A DNA stretch of 64,000 nucleotides from Verrucomicrobiota bacterium. GTDB taxonomy: Bacteria; Verrucomicrobiota; Verrucomicrobiia; Verrucomicrobiales; DEV007. Below, piece by piece: positions 47,312-57,145 of this stretch. The notes beneath the pieces are model-generated. The model searched no databases, had not been told where the DNA came from, and was given only the letters and a program-made list of their open reading frames with translations. Positions within the stretch are counted from its first letter, which is position 1; the number at the start of each line of letters is the position of its first letter. The stretch covers positions 62,001 through 126,000 of the forward strand of contig JAGWVU010000008.1 in NCBI GenBank assembly GCA_018970725.1, written 5' to 3'. A program made the translations under genes and the position numbers.

Positions 47312-48802
47312 ATGGATCTGCAAACCGTTTTCAAGGATGTCCCCTCCATCGAGCGATGGGGGAATCCGGGCGTGGGGATCACGTCGATCGAGTATGACTC
47401 GCGGCGGGTGAAGCCCGGGGCGCTCTTCTTCGCCTTGCCGGGGGCCAAGGTGGACGGGGGCGCGTTCATTGCCCGGGCCATCGAGGCGGGGGCGGCGGGG
47501 ATCGTGGCGGCGCGGGCTCCGGAAACGGTGCGGACGGATCTCGGCTGGGTCAGGGTGGCCGATCCCCGGGCCGTGCTGGGGCGGGTGGCGGCCAATTTTT
47601 ACGGCTGGCCCTCGCGTGATCTGAAGGTGGCAGGGGTGACCGGGACGAATGGGAAGACGACCACGGCCTTTTTGGTCCAGCATCTCAACCGGGCGGCGTT
47701 GCGCGGCTGCGGGTTGATTGGAACGGTGCGTCATGAAACGGGGGCCCGGGTCATTGACGCCGCCAACACAACGCCGGAATCGGCCGATCTCCAGTCCATG
47801 CTGGCGGAGATGCGGGACCACGGGTGCCGGGCCGCGGTGATGGAAGTTTCCTCCATCGGGCTCGACCAGCATCGGGTCAACGGAGTGGAATTCGATGTCG
47901 GAATCTTCACCAACCTGACGCGGGATCATCTCGACTACCACGGCACGATGGAAGCCTACTTCCAGGCCAAGCGGAAACTCCTGCTCCATCTCGCCGCGCA
48001 GGCGGAGGTGGCGGCCAAGAAGCCGGTCATGGTGATCAACGGGGACGATCCCTACGGCCAGCGGTTGCTCAAGGATCAGTTCGACGGAGTGAAGCTGGTC
48101 TCCTTCGGGTTCGGGGCGCGCAACGACTATCGGGCGGCGAATTTCCATCCCGGCTTCGAAGGCACCACGTTTCAATTGGAGACCGGCGGACGTCAGATTC
48201 TGGTTCGCCTGCCTTTGATCGGCCGGTTCAACGTGGCCAACGCCGTTGGCGCGCTGGCGGCGGTCCAGGCGATGGGTTTGAATTTGCGGGAGGCGGTCGC
48301 CCACCTCGCGGAGGCTCCCCAGGTGCCGGGACGGATGGAAGACGTTGGCGAGAAAATGCCGTTCCGCGTCTTCGTCGACTACGCGCACACCCCGGATGCC
48401 TTGGAGAAGGCTTGTGCCACCTTGCGGGAGTTGAAGCCGGGGCGCCTCATCACGGTGTTCGGTTGCGGCGGGGACCGGGACCGGACCAAGCGGCCTCTCA
48501 TGGCGGAGACCGCTTCGCGCTCCAGTGATCTCGTCATTCTGACGTCCGACAATCCGCGCACGGAGGATCCGGAGCGGATTCTGGACGACGCCGCCGCGGG
48601 GTTGCGAGGGGGACCTGCGGAGCGGATCACGGACCGGCGCGAGGCGATCCGCCGGGCGATCGGTTTGGCGCAACCGCGGGACATCGTGTTGATCGCGGGA
48701 AAAGGGCACGAGACCTACCAGCAAATCGGCGAGACCAAGTTCGATTTCGACGATCGGCAGGAAGCGCGATTTGCGATTCGCGATCTTCGCTACGAGATCT
48801 GA
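47312..48802 (+). CDS. murE: UDP-MurNAc-L-Ala-D-Glu:meso-DAP ligase
   Basis: This encodes 496 residues. The cytoplasmic enzyme adds the third residue of the peptidoglycan stem peptide. The ATP loop is GVTGTNGKTTTAF, and the carbamoylated-lysine region and EVSSIGLDQHRVNGVEFDVG are present. The specificity motif DNPR (Asp413-Arg416) in LTSDNPRTEDPE is the signature for meso-diaminopimelate, so the cell wall is probably DAP-type. It is the first gene of the mur run; the usual mraZ-mraW-ftsI genes do not precede it. Confidence 0.98.
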   Translation: MDLQTVFKDVPSIERWGNPGVGITSIEYDSRRVKPGALFFALPGAKVDGGAFIARAIEAGAAGIVAARAPETVRTDLGWVRVADPRAVLGRVAANFYGWPSRDLKVAGVTGTNGKTTTAFLVQHLNRAALRGCGLIGTVRHETGARVIDAANTTPESADLQSMLAEMRDHGCRAAVMEVSSIGLDQHRVNGVEFDVGIFTNLTRDHLDYHGTMEAYFQAKRKLLLHLAAQAEVAAKKPVMVINGDDPYGQRLLKDQFDGVKLVSFGFGARNDYRAANFHPGFEGTTFQLETGGRQILVRLPLIGRFNVANAVGALAAVQAMGLNLREAVAHLAEAPQVPGRMEDVGEKMPFRVFVDYAHTPDALEKACATLRELKPGRLITVFGCGGDRDRTKRPLMAETASRSSDLVILTSDNPRTEDPERILDDAAAGLRGGPAERITDRREAIRRAIGLAQPRDIVLIAGKGHETYQQIGETKFDFDDRQEARFAIRDLRYEI

Positions 48803-48812
48803 AGCACGTTTC

Positions 48813-50186
48813 ATGAAACCGCTGACTTGGAGCCAGATAGCGCGATGGTCCGGAGGCTTGCTCCTCCAAGGCACGCCTGCGGAGACCGTGGCCGCGGTCT
48901 CGACCGATACCCGGTCCTTGAAGGGCGGGGAGCTGTTCGTGGCCTTGAAAGGGGAGAGGTTCGACGCCCATGAATTTCTCGGGGAAGCCTTGCAAGCTCC
49001 GGAGCCGGTGGCGGGTCTCCTGCTTCATGATCTGCCGTTGGAGACGGAGACGTTCGGCGGGGCCATCGTGAAGGTCAAAGACACCTTGGCCGGTCTGCAA
49101 AATCTGGCCCGGCACTACCGGCGGGAGCTGGGGATCCCGGTTGTTGGGATCACCGGCAGCAGCGGCAAGACCTCGACGAAGGATCTGGTCCGCGCGGTGC
49201 TGTCCGCGCGGTATCAAGTGGTGGCGACGCGCGGGAACCTGAACAACCACATCGGCGTACCCCTGACCCTGCTTTCGTTGGATGCGTCCACCGAGGTCGG
49301 GGTGGTGGAGATGGGGATGAACCATGCGGGGGAAATCGAGGTGCTCGCGGAAATGGCGGCGCCGGACGGAGCCATTCTCACGAACGTGGGCGTGGCCCAC
49401 ATCGAGAACCTCGGCAGCCGGGATGCCATCGCCTTGGAGAAGGGCATGCTGGCGGAAGCGATCGAGCCGGGCGGATGGGTGGTCCTGCCGGCGGAAGATG
49501 ACTACACGGAGTCCATCCGCAGCCGGTGCCGTGCGGAGGTGCTGACCGGGGGCGTGGGAGCCGGGGATGTGCGGGCGAGCCGTCTGGAGATCGGCTGGGA
49601 CGGCGTGAGGTTCGATCTGGAATTCGGCGGGGAGAAGGTGGCCGCATTTCTTCCGGTGGCGGCGGAACACATGGTGCGCAATGCCACCTTGGCGGCGGCG
49701 GCGGGGCTCCGTATGGGGCTTTCCCTCGGCGAGGTGGCGGCCGGGTTGCGTGACGTGGAATTGACCGGCGGGCGGTTGCAACGGAAGATCGTGGCCGGGA
49801 TTTCCTTTTTGGACGACAGCTACAACGCGAACCCGGAGTCGATGAAAGCGGCGCTGCGCACCTTGCGGCAGTTGCCGGTCGCGGGGAAGCGGATCGCGGT
49901 GCTGGGGCGGATGGCGGAGCTGGGCGGGCACCGGCTGGAACAACACTTGCTGGTGGGGGCGTCCGTGGCGGAGAATGGCATTGACATCTTGGTGGGAATC
50001 GGTGAAGAGGGGGCGCTCTTGGTGGAGGGCGCGGCGGGCAAAGTGGAGTCCCATGTGTGTGCGGACCACAAGCAAGCGGCGGACTTGCTCCGGGAGCGGG
50101 CCGGTGCGGAGGACTTGGTTTTGCTCAAAGGAAGCCGGTCCGCCCGAATGGAGACCGTCCTGACCCATCTCAACCAAGGCATCTGA
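48813..50186 (+). CDS. murF: UDP-MurNAc-tripeptide:D-Ala-D-Ala ligase
   Basis: This encodes 457 residues. The enzyme adds D-Ala-D-Ala to complete the pentapeptide. The P-loop is GITGSSGKTSTKDLV; EMGMNHAGEIEVLAEMAAPD and DDSYNANPESMKAAL are family signatures. I chose the ATG at 48813 because it gives the standard N-terminus; the longer frame lies within murE. The stop shares a base with the mraY start. Confidence 0.97.
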   Translation: MKPLTWSQIARWSGGLLLQGTPAETVAAVSTDTRSLKGGELFVALKGERFDAHEFLGEALQAPEPVAGLLLHDLPLETETFGGAIVKVKDTLAGLQNLARHYRRELGIPVVGITGSSGKTSTKDLVRAVLSARYQVVATRGNLNNHIGVPLTLLSLDASTEVGVVEMGMNHAGEIEVLAEMAAPDGAILTNVGVAHIENLGSRDAIALEKGMLAEAIEPGGWVVLPAEDDYTESIRSRCRAEVLTGGVGAGDVRASRLEIGWDGVRFDLEFGGEKVAAFLPVAAEHMVRNATLAAAAGLRMGLSLGEVAAGLRDVELTGGRLQRKIVAGISFLDDSYNANPESMKAALRTLRQLPVAGKRIAVLGRMAELGGHRLEQHLLVGASVAENGIDILVGIGEEGALLVEGAAGKVESHVCADHKQAADLLRERAGAEDLVLLKGSRSARMETVLTHLNQGI

Positions 50187-51334
50187 TGCTCTATTATCTC
50201 TCGCAGTTCAGCGAATATTTCGGCCCGCTCCGGGTCTTGGAAAACGTGACGCCCCGGGCCGGTGGAGCCTGTCTCACCGCTTTCCTCATCAGCATGATGT
50301 TCGGCAACCGGATCATCCTGAAACTGGTTTCCCTCAAGCTCGGTCAGCCCATCCGCACGGCGGAGGAAGTGCACAAGCTCTACGAGTTGCACGAGGGAAA
50401 AAAGGGAACGCCGACCATGGGCGGCGTGCTCATCATTGCCTCGATTCTGGGCGCGGTCTTCCTCTGGGCGATTCCGACGAACCCGTTCGTCATCGCCCTG
50501 ACGGTGGTCCTGCTCGGGTTGGGGTTCCTCGGATTTTTGGATGATTACCGCAAGGTGAAGAAGCGCAATACCGCCGGGGTCAGTGCCAAGGGCAAATTGC
50601 TCTTGCAACTGCTCTTCTGCGGGGGCGCGGCCGTCTTTCTGTTGCTTCATGACGTGGAGACGCGCGACTACCTCCAGTCCATCTACGTCCCCTTCCTCAA
50701 GAACCCGTTGGTCGGCGTGGAATTGGCGGAGGTGAAACCGGTTTTCGGCGTGACCCCGCAAGTCATGTTCTGGGTGGCCCTCGGTTTTTTCCTGTTGGTC
50801 ATGGTCGGCGGTTCCAACGCGGTCAACCTGACGGACGGGTTGGACGGGCTGGCGATCGGCTGCATGATGGTGGCCGCCATGTCCTACGCGATCTTTGCCT
50901 ATGTCACCGGGAATGCGGAATTCGCCAAGTATCTCCTGCTGCCGCACCACAGCCGGGTGAGCGAAGTCACCGTCTTCTGCATGGCCACGGTCGGGGCCGG
51001 GGCGGGCTTTCTCTGGTTCAACTGCTATCCGGCCCGGGTCTTCATGGGTGATACCGGCTCCCTCTCGCTTGGAGGTTTGCTCGGGATGATGGCGATCTGC
51101 AGCCGTCAGGAGTTGCTCCTCGTCATCATCGGAGGGGTCTTTGTCATGGAAGCGATGAGCGTGATCCTTCAGGTGGGGAGTTTCAAACTTACCGGGAAAC
51201 GGATTTTCCGGATGGCACCGATCCATCACCATTTTGAGTTGATGGGTTGGAAAGAGACCAAAGTGATCACCCGTTTTTGGATTCTCGCCATCATGTTCGC
51301 CCTCGCCGGGCTCGCGACTTTGAAAATCCGTTAG
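50186..51334 (+). CDS. mraY: Phospho-MurNAc-pentapeptide-transferase
   Basis: This encodes 382 residues with about ten transmembrane helices. It transfers phospho-MurNAc-pentapeptide to undecaprenyl phosphate, giving lipid I. The conserved catalytic segments are present: the GTPTMGG loop, FLDDYRKVKKRNT, NAVNLTDGLDGLA, and the motif IHHHFELMGWKE near the C-terminus. The start overlaps the murF stop by one base (TGATG), consistent with tight coupling. Confidence 0.97.
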   Translation: MLYYLSQFSEYFGPLRVLENVTPRAGGACLTAFLISMMFGNRIILKLVSLKLGQPIRTAEEVHKLYELHEGKKGTPTMGGVLIIASILGAVFLWAIPTNPFVIALTVVLLGLGFLGFLDDYRKVKKRNTAGVSAKGKLLLQLLFCGGAAVFLLLHDVETRDYLQSIYVPFLKNPLVGVELAEVKPVFGVTPQVMFWVALGFFLLVMVGGSNAVNLTDGLDGLAIGCMMVAAMSYAIFAYVTGNAEFAKYLLLPHHSRVSEVTVFCMATVGAGAGFLWFNCYPARVFMGDTGSLSLGGLLGMMAICSRQELLLVIIGGVFVMEAMSVILQVGSFKLTGKRIFRMAPIHHHFELMGWKETKVITRFWILAIMFALAGLATLKIR

Positions 51335-51345
51335 GAAGGGGTATC

Positions 51346-52707
51346 ATGGTCGACCAGCGCGAACGGGCCGGGTGCATCGCGGTTTTGGGGGCGGGGCGCT
51401 CCGGCTTGGCGGCGGCCGCCCTTGCCTTGAAACTGGCTCCCCGGGTGGTGGTGCTCGATGGCGGGGACCCGGCGAAACTGGCGAAGCCGGCGGCTTGTTT
51501 TGCCGCGCTGGGGGCGGAGACCGTTTTCGGTCCCGGGGCGGACCGTTTTTGCGAAGCGGTGGATTATGTGGTGCAAAGCCCGGGGATTGACCCCCGTCAG
51601 CCCATCGTGCGGCAGTTTCTCGATCGCGGGATCCCGGTGATCGGGGAGATCGAGTTCGCCTCCCGCCATTTCCAAGCTCCGGTCATCGCGATCACCGGGA
51701 CCAACGGGAAGACGACGACCACGGAGATGGTCGGGGCGATGCTGCGTCAGGCGGGGTGGCGGGCGGAGTGCGCCGGGAACTACGGGGTGCCCTTTTCGGA
51801 GATCGTGCTTCGGGAGGAGGCGCAGGACGCGGTCTCGCTCGAGGTGAGCAGCTTCCAACTGGAAAGAATCGAGCGCTTCCGCCCCAAGGTCGCGATCTGG
51901 CTCAACTTTGCGCCGGATCACATGGACCGATATGAGACGCTGGAGGAATACCGGGCCGCCAAAGCCCGGATTTTCGAGAATCTGGGGCCGGAGGACCGGA
52001 TCGTCATCCAGACTCCCATCGCCTCTTACGCGGAGGGGAGGGGCGCTCCCGTGACCACCTTCAGCGCCTTTGGGGAAGGGGATTACACCTACGCCGGGGG
52101 CTGGATCCTGCGGCGCGGGGAACGGATCTTCGACTTTGCCGCGACCTGGCTGCGCGGGGTCCACAACGCGGAAAACGTGATGGCGGTGCTGGCGGCCGGC
52201 GAGGCCCTGGGCATCGGTCCGGACGTCGTCACGGAGGCGTTGCGGGACTATCGCGCCCCGGCCCATCGCTGTGAACTGGTCGGCGAGATTGCCGGTCACG
52301 AGTGCATCAACGACTCCAAGGCCACGAATCTCCACGCCTTGGAAAGCAGCTTGCGCGGGCAGTTGGAACCGGTGGTGCTCATTGCCGGTGGGAAGAACAA
52401 GGGGCTCGATTTCACGGAAATCCGGGGGGCGCTCCAGGGGAAAGTGAGCCACGCGGTGCTCATCGGGGAGACCCGGGAGCGCATTGCCCGGGACTGGGAA
52501 GGGGTGGTGCCCTGCAGCTTGGCCGACAGCTTGGGCGACGCGCTCGACGAGGCGTTGCGCCGGGCTTTGCCGCGCCAGACCATCCTTCTTTCTCCGGGCA
52601 CTTCCTCGTTCGATATGTTCACGGGCTATGAGGACCGGGGGGATTCGTTTCGACGGGAAGTGGAGGGAAGACAAACCTTTGGTGGCGCGAAGCCGGAAAT
52701 CGGTTAA
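51346..52707 (+). CDS. murD: UDP-MurNAc-L-Ala:D-Glu ligase
   Basis: This encodes 453 residues. It adds D-glutamate as the second stem residue. The N-terminal Rossmann segment IAVLGAGRSGLAAAA, the ATP loop ITGTNGKTTTTEMVG, the segment EVSSFQLERIERF and the later INDSKATNLHALESSL all fit MurD. A good ribosome binding site (AGGAAGGGG) lies before the ATG. It is followed 24 bases later by a LysM gene in the position usually held by ftsW. Confidence 0.96.
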   Translation: MVDQRERAGCIAVLGAGRSGLAAAALALKLAPRVVVLDGGDPAKLAKPAACFAALGAETVFGPGADRFCEAVDYVVQSPGIDPRQPIVRQFLDRGIPVIGEIEFASRHFQAPVIAITGTNGKTTTTEMVGAMLRQAGWRAECAGNYGVPFSEIVLREEAQDAVSLEVSSFQLERIERFRPKVAIWLNFAPDHMDRYETLEEYRAAKARIFENLGPEDRIVIQTPIASYAEGRGAPVTTFSAFGEGDYTYAGGWILRRGERIFDFAATWLRGVHNAENVMAVLAAGEALGIGPDVVTEALRDYRAPAHRCELVGEIAGHECINDSKATNLHALESSLRGQLEPVVLIAGGKNKGLDFTEIRGALQGKVSHAVLIGETRERIARDWEGVVPCSLADSLGDALDEALRRALPRQTILLSPGTSSFDMFTGYEDRGDSFRREVEGRQTFGGAKPEIG

Positions 52708-52731
52708 GATTTCTTGGTAATCGACGCGCCC

Positions 52732-53493
52732 ATGAAATCAAAGACCCGACGTCCTGTCCGTCCCGCACGTCACGTCCGATCTGAACGTCTCGCCGCCGCC
52801 ATTGCCCGGGACGATCCCTTTGAAGCGGAAGTGGAAAAAGGACCCGGTTTTGGCCGGGTGGTCTTCGTTTGCTTGATTTTGCATGCGGTCGCGATCGGCG
52901 GCTTCGCGGCTTACAAATGGATTCACCCCGATGCCGCGGACCCCGCTCCCCAAAAGGAGGAAACCGTGAAACCGGGGCCGCCGGAGAAGCGGGAGGAGAA
53001 ACCAGGGAGGATCGAGCCAATTGAGATCATTCATCCGAGCATACCCGGTTACGTCAGCCGTCGAGTGGGGACGGGCGAGACGTTGGTGGTGATCGTCCGT
53101 CAATTCGGGGCCAGCGTGGCCGAAGTGGAGAAGATCAACGAGTTGAAGCCCGGGGAACCGTTGGCGGCGGGACGCTGGATCAGTATTCCCGACAACCGGA
53201 AGCGGCCGGGGCAGGGCAAGGAGAGCGGAGAGACGATCGTCCCGACAAAGATCGGGGAGAATGGAAAAACGGAACCGGTGGTTGCCCGCCCGAAAGCGCC
53301 GGAGCCGCCCAATCCGCCCCAGCCGTCGACGCCGCCGCAGGGGAGCGAGGTCAGGACGTATCGGGTGGTCAAGGGAGACACCGCGTATTCGATCGCGCGC
53401 CGTCATGGGGTGGTTTTGCAGGAGTTGCTCGGGCTCAACGGGTTGAAGGAGCCGCGTCAGTTGCAGGTGGGGCAGGTTCTCCGCATTCCCTGA
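52732..53493 (+). CDS. Membrane-anchored protein with two LysM domains
   Basis: This encodes 253 residues. A basic N-terminus (KSKTRRPVRPARHVRSERL) leads to one transmembrane helix (VVFVCLILHAVAIGGFAAYKW, about 43-62), then a Pro/Glu/Lys-rich linker. Two LysM-type modules follow: the first around 105-150 (RRVGTGETLVVIVRQFGASV), more divergent, and the second at the C-terminus (YRVVKGDTAYSIARRHGVV with LQVGQVLRIP). LysM binds peptidoglycan glycan strands. The gene lies between murD and murG, where ftsW is usual, so it may act in septal or wall synthesis. The ATG at 52732 was chosen over an upstream TTG at 52714. Confidence 0.9.
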   Translation: MKSKTRRPVRPARHVRSERLAAAIARDDPFEAEVEKGPGFGRVVFVCLILHAVAIGGFAAYKWIHPDAADPAPQKEETVKPGPPEKREEKPGRIEPIEIIHPSIPGYVSRRVGTGETLVVIVRQFGASVAEVEKINELKPGEPLAAGRWISIPDNRKRPGQGKESGETIVPTKIGENGKTEPVVARPKAPEPPNPPQPSTPPQGSEVRTYRVVKGDTAYSIARRHGVVLQELLGLNGLKEPRQLQVGQVLRIP

Positions 53494-53654
53494 GAGACGG
53501 TGGCAAACTTCCGGGACGTCATGGCGGGCTGTTGGAGGGGAGAGAGGGTGGTTGGGAGTTTGTGTTGGCGTGTGGCCAAACCCGTGCCAATTTCGTCCGG
53601 TCCTGCGGGATGCGCCATCCGGTGATTCCGCGTCTTCCTCTCCCTTGAGCTGTC

Positions 53655-54806
53655 ATGGAGTCCTCCATTCTGCCGCCACTCAATTGCCCCGGGGTTCTGA
53701 TCGCCTGCGGAGGCACGGGAGGGCATTTTTTCCCGGGCATCGCCGTCGGGGAAGTGTTGATGCGGCGGGGGCACCAGGTGATTTTCGTGATCTCGGAGAA
53801 AGAGATCGATGCCATCGCGGCCGCGGCCTACCCGGCGTATCGGTTTGAGAAGATCCCGAGTTTCGCGATGCCCAAGCCATTCTCGGCGCAGATGGTGCCG
53901 TTTCTGATTGCCTTTTTCCGGGGGGTATGGATGTGCCGGAAATGGATCCGGGAGATCGGGGCCAAAGCGGTTTTGGGGATGGGAGGGTTCACCTCCACGG
54001 CCCCCTTGGTGGCGGCGCGGGTCAGCGGTTGTGTTTCGTTCATTCACGAGTCCAACGCCATCCCGGGCCGGGCCAATCTCTTGAACGCCCGCTTCGCGGA
54101 CCGGGTTTTGGTCGGGTGGGAGGCCTGCCGGAGCCATTTTGCCGACGGCAAGGCGGAGGTGGTGGGCACGCCGGTGCGTCCTGCGGTGGCGACCGGTGAG
54201 AGCGTGGCGGAGGCTCGGGCCTATTTCCTGCTTCATCCGGAGCGCTTCACCGTGATGGTGATGGGAGGGAGCCAGGGGGCCAAGGGGATCAATGAGGCGG
54301 TGACCGGCATGCTGGAACACTTTGATCCGGAGTTGGTCCAGTTCCTCCACCTCGCCGGTCCGGGCCACGCGGAGCAGGTGCGGGAGGCATACGATGAGGC
54401 GGGAATCCAGGCCTATGTGGCGGAGTTTTGCAGTGACATGGGCCGGGTCTATGCGGCGAGTGATTTGGGGATCACCCGGTCCGGAGCTTCCAGCCTCAAC
54501 GAGATGGCCGTGGCGGGGTTGCCGGGGATTTTGATTCCCTATCCCCACGCGGCTGATGACCACCAGACACGCAATGCCGGGGTCTTCGCCGCCTCCGGGG
54601 CCTGCCTGGTTCGTGCGCAGACGGAGTTGAATTCTCTGGACTTGGCGCATCTCGTGGCGGAGTTGGGAACCAATCCCGGGCGGATGCAGACCATGCGCGA
54701 GGCCATGCTCGCTCTGGCTCCATCCCGCTCCGCATTGACGATTGGTGACCTCATCGAGGAAGCCGCGTTGGACAAGGCCGCGGGCCCCGGGAGGGAAAAG
54801 AAGTGA
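53655..54806 (+). CDS. murG: UDP-GlcNAc:lipid I N-acetylglucosaminyltransferase
   Basis: This encodes 383 residues. It adds GlcNAc to lipid I to give lipid II on the cytoplasmic face. The glycine loop GGTGGH (19-24) is present with FFPGIAV, then GMGGFTSTAPLVAA, HESNAIPGRANLL, GGSQGAKGIN and RSGASSLNEMAVAGLP. The length is slightly above average. The 161 bases before it hold no gene but may carry a promoter, since spacing elsewhere in this cluster is much shorter. Confidence 0.97.
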   Translation: MESSILPPLNCPGVLIACGGTGGHFFPGIAVGEVLMRRGHQVIFVISEKEIDAIAAAAYPAYRFEKIPSFAMPKPFSAQMVPFLIAFFRGVWMCRKWIREIGAKAVLGMGGFTSTAPLVAARVSGCVSFIHESNAIPGRANLLNARFADRVLVGWEACRSHFADGKAEVVGTPVRPAVATGESVAEARAYFLLHPERFTVMVMGGSQGAKGINEAVTGMLEHFDPELVQFLHLAGPGHAEQVREAYDEAGIQAYVAEFCSDMGRVYAASDLGITRSGASSLNEMAVAGLPGILIPYPHAADDHQTRNAGVFAASGACLVRAQTELNSLDLAHLVAELGTNPGRMQTMREAMLALAPSRSALTIGDLIEEAALDKAAGPGREKK

Positions 54807-54822
54807 GGCACGGAAAAAGCAA

Positions 54823-57129
54823 GTGAGCGTCGAGATTCTGCAACGGCTGCGGGTCCCCGGAAGCGCCCCGCTTCGGGTTCATCTGATCGGGGTCGCGGGT
54901 TCGGGAATGAGCGGACTCGCTTCCCTCCTGATGGGGATCGGGCACGTCGTGAGCGGGTCGGACAGGGTGCGCACCGTGGAGACCGATCGCCTCGCCGGAG
55001 CCGGGCTGACCTTCTTTTCGCCGCAGGGACCCGGGGAAATCGAGGGCGTGGATTTGGTGATTTATTCCTCGGCCATCAAGCCGGGGAACGTGGCGTTCGA
55101 CGCCGCCCGGTCCGCGGGCGTGGCGATGGTGCGGCGGGCCGAAGCGTTGGCCGCGATCATGCAGCAGAAGCGCGGGATCATCGTGGCGGGCACCCACGGG
55201 AAGACGACCACGTCGTCCATGGCTTCGCATGTCTTGCGGAGCGGCGGGCTGAAGCCTTCGCACTACGTCGGCGCGGAGATTCCGTTGTTGGGCACCAACG
55301 CCCATTGGGAGCCGGGGAGCGATTACATGGTGGCGGAGGGGGACGAAAGCGACGGGACGCTGGCCCTGTTTCATCCCGAGCATGCCATCATCCTCAACAT
55401 CGAACCGGAGCACCTCGATTTTTATCGGGACCTGGACGAGATCAAACAGGTTTTCGGTCAGCTCATCCGGCAGACGGCGGGGTTCTTCATCTACTGCGGG
55501 GATGACCCCGGAAGCCATTCCGTCGGGGCACCGCACGAGCGGGCCATCTCCTACGGATGGAACCGCAGTTGCGCCTATGCGGCCGTGAACATCCGGGAGC
55601 GCCGGGGAACGTCTTCCTATCATGTCCTGCGCCGTGGCGAGGATCTCGGGGAAATCGAGCTGGGCATTCCCGGCCGCCATAACGTCCTCAATTCCCTCGC
55701 CGTGGTGGCCCTGGCCACCGAACTTGGGGTCGGCTTCCCGGTGGTGCGCGCCGCCATGGGAACCTTCCGCGGAGCCAAGCGCCGGTTCGAGGCGAGATAC
55801 CGGTCCGGCCATTGCCTGGTTTACGACGACTACGGGCATCATCCCACGGAGGTCCAGGCCACGCTGGCCACGGCGCGCTCGTTGGAGCCGGCCCGGGTCC
55901 TCTGCGTTTTCCAACCGCACCGCTACTCGCGGACCCAACTGTTGCGCGATGAGTTCGGCCGGGCCTTCGACGACGCCGATCATCTCCTGGTGACCGACGT
56001 CTACGCCGCCAGCGAACCGCCGCTCCCCGGGGTTTCCGGGGAGACCATCTGCGCGGCGGTGCGGGATTCCGGGAAGCCGCAGGTGCATTCGACTCCGCGC
56101 AAGGACGAGGCACGGTTGCTCCTGGGAAATCTCATCCGCAAGGGGGACCTCGTCATCAGCCTCGGCGCGGGTGACGTCCACGAGGTGACCGCGGGGATCG
56201 CCGCGGATCTGGAGGTGTTGGACCGTTTGCGGGCCTTCCTCGATGAAGAGGACGCCGTTTTCCGCTTGTATGAACCGATGAGCCGCCACACCACGATCCG
56301 GATTGGCGGACCGGCGCGGTATTGGGTTGAGCCCGCCACCATCGCCGGGTTCGCCCGTCTTGTTTCGGGATGCCGGGAGCTGGGCTTGCCGGTCCGGGTG
56401 GTCGGCCGGGGATCAAACCTTTTGATCCGGGACGGAGGGATCGATGGCGTGGTCATTCACCCGTCCGGCGGGGATTTCGAGAGGGTCGATGTCCGCCAGA
56501 ATCTGATCGAGGCCGGAGCCGGGGCCCGGTTCAAGAAACTGGCGTCCGCGGCCCAGAAGGCGGGGATCGCCGGTTTTGAATGGATGGAGGGGATCCCCGG
56601 GAACGTCGGGGGCGGGGTTCGGATGAACGCGGGGGCCATGGGCACGGAGACCTTCGATCAGGTCGTCAGTGTCACGTTTGTGGATGAGGAAGGGCAGCTG
56701 CGCACCAAGTCCGCCGGGGAGATTGCCCACGGATACCGCAGCGTCCCGGAGTTCACCCTGAACTACGTGGTCTCCGCGGTGTTCAAGGGCTCGCCCGGAA
56801 CGGACGAGGAGATCCGGAACCGGATGGAGGCTTCCAAACGGAAACGCAAGGACTCCCAACCCGCGGCCGCCAGCGCGGGTTGCATTTTCAAGAATCCGGA
56901 GATTTGCGGCGCCGGCAAGTTGGTGGACGAGCTGGGCCTAAAGAACACGTCCGTGGGCCGGGCCCGGGTGTCCGAGGTGCATGGAAATTTCATCGTCAAT
57001 GACGGTGGCGCGACCGCGGCGGAAGCCTTGGAACTGATCGCGCGCATCCAGGAAAAAGCCCGGAAGGAACGCGGAGTGGAATTGGAAACGGAAGTGCAGA
57101 TCCTCGGCGAAGAATCGCGGATCGGTTGA
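54823..57129 (+). CDS. murC/murB: MurC-MurB fusion: UDP-MurNAc:L-Ala ligase and UDP-GlcNAc-enolpyruvate reductase
   Basis: This encodes 768 residues. Residues about 1-465 are MurC: HLIGVAGSGMSGLASLL, the ATP loop with Lys127 (GTHGKTTTSSMASHVL), NIEPEHLDFY and YDDYGHHPTEVQATL. Residues about 475-768 are MurB: RHTTIRIGGPARYWVEP, FAD-binding GRGSNLLIRDGG and EWMEGIPGNVGGGVRMNAGA, then the catalytic region. The usual catalytic Ser (GSxFKNP) is Cys687 here (AGCIFKNPE). MurC and MurB are normally separate, adjacent chains; here one frame joins consecutive parts of the pathway order. The start is GTG at 54823, 17 bases after the murG stop with no strong Shine-Dalgarno. Confidence 0.95.
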   Translation: MSVEILQRLRVPGSAPLRVHLIGVAGSGMSGLASLLMGIGHVVSGSDRVRTVETDRLAGAGLTFFSPQGPGEIEGVDLVIYSSAIKPGNVAFDAARSAGVAMVRRAEALAAIMQQKRGIIVAGTHGKTTTSSMASHVLRSGGLKPSHYVGAEIPLLGTNAHWEPGSDYMVAEGDESDGTLALFHPEHAIILNIEPEHLDFYRDLDEIKQVFGQLIRQTAGFFIYCGDDPGSHSVGAPHERAISYGWNRSCAYAAVNIRERRGTSSYHVLRRGEDLGEIELGIPGRHNVLNSLAVVALATELGVGFPVVRAAMGTFRGAKRRFEARYRSGHCLVYDDYGHHPTEVQATLATARSLEPARVLCVFQPHRYSRTQLLRDEFGRAFDDADHLLVTDVYAASEPPLPGVSGETICAAVRDSGKPQVHSTPRKDEARLLLGNLIRKGDLVISLGAGDVHEVTAGIAADLEVLDRLRAFLDEEDAVFRLYEPMSRHTTIRIGGPARYWVEPATIAGFARLVSGCRELGLPVRVVGRGSNLLIRDGGIDGVVIHPSGGDFERVDVRQNLIEAGAGARFKKLASAAQKAGIAGFEWMEGIPGNVGGGVRMNAGAMGTETFDQVVSVTFVDEEGQLRTKSAGEIAHGYRSVPEFTLNYVVSAVFKGSPGTDEEIRNRMEASKRKRKDSQPAAASAGCIFKNPEICGAGKLVDELGLKNTSVGRARVSEVHGNFIVNDGGATAAEALELIARIQEKARKERGVELETEVQILGEESRIG

Positions 57130-57145
57130 TGAGAGGGAGATCGCA

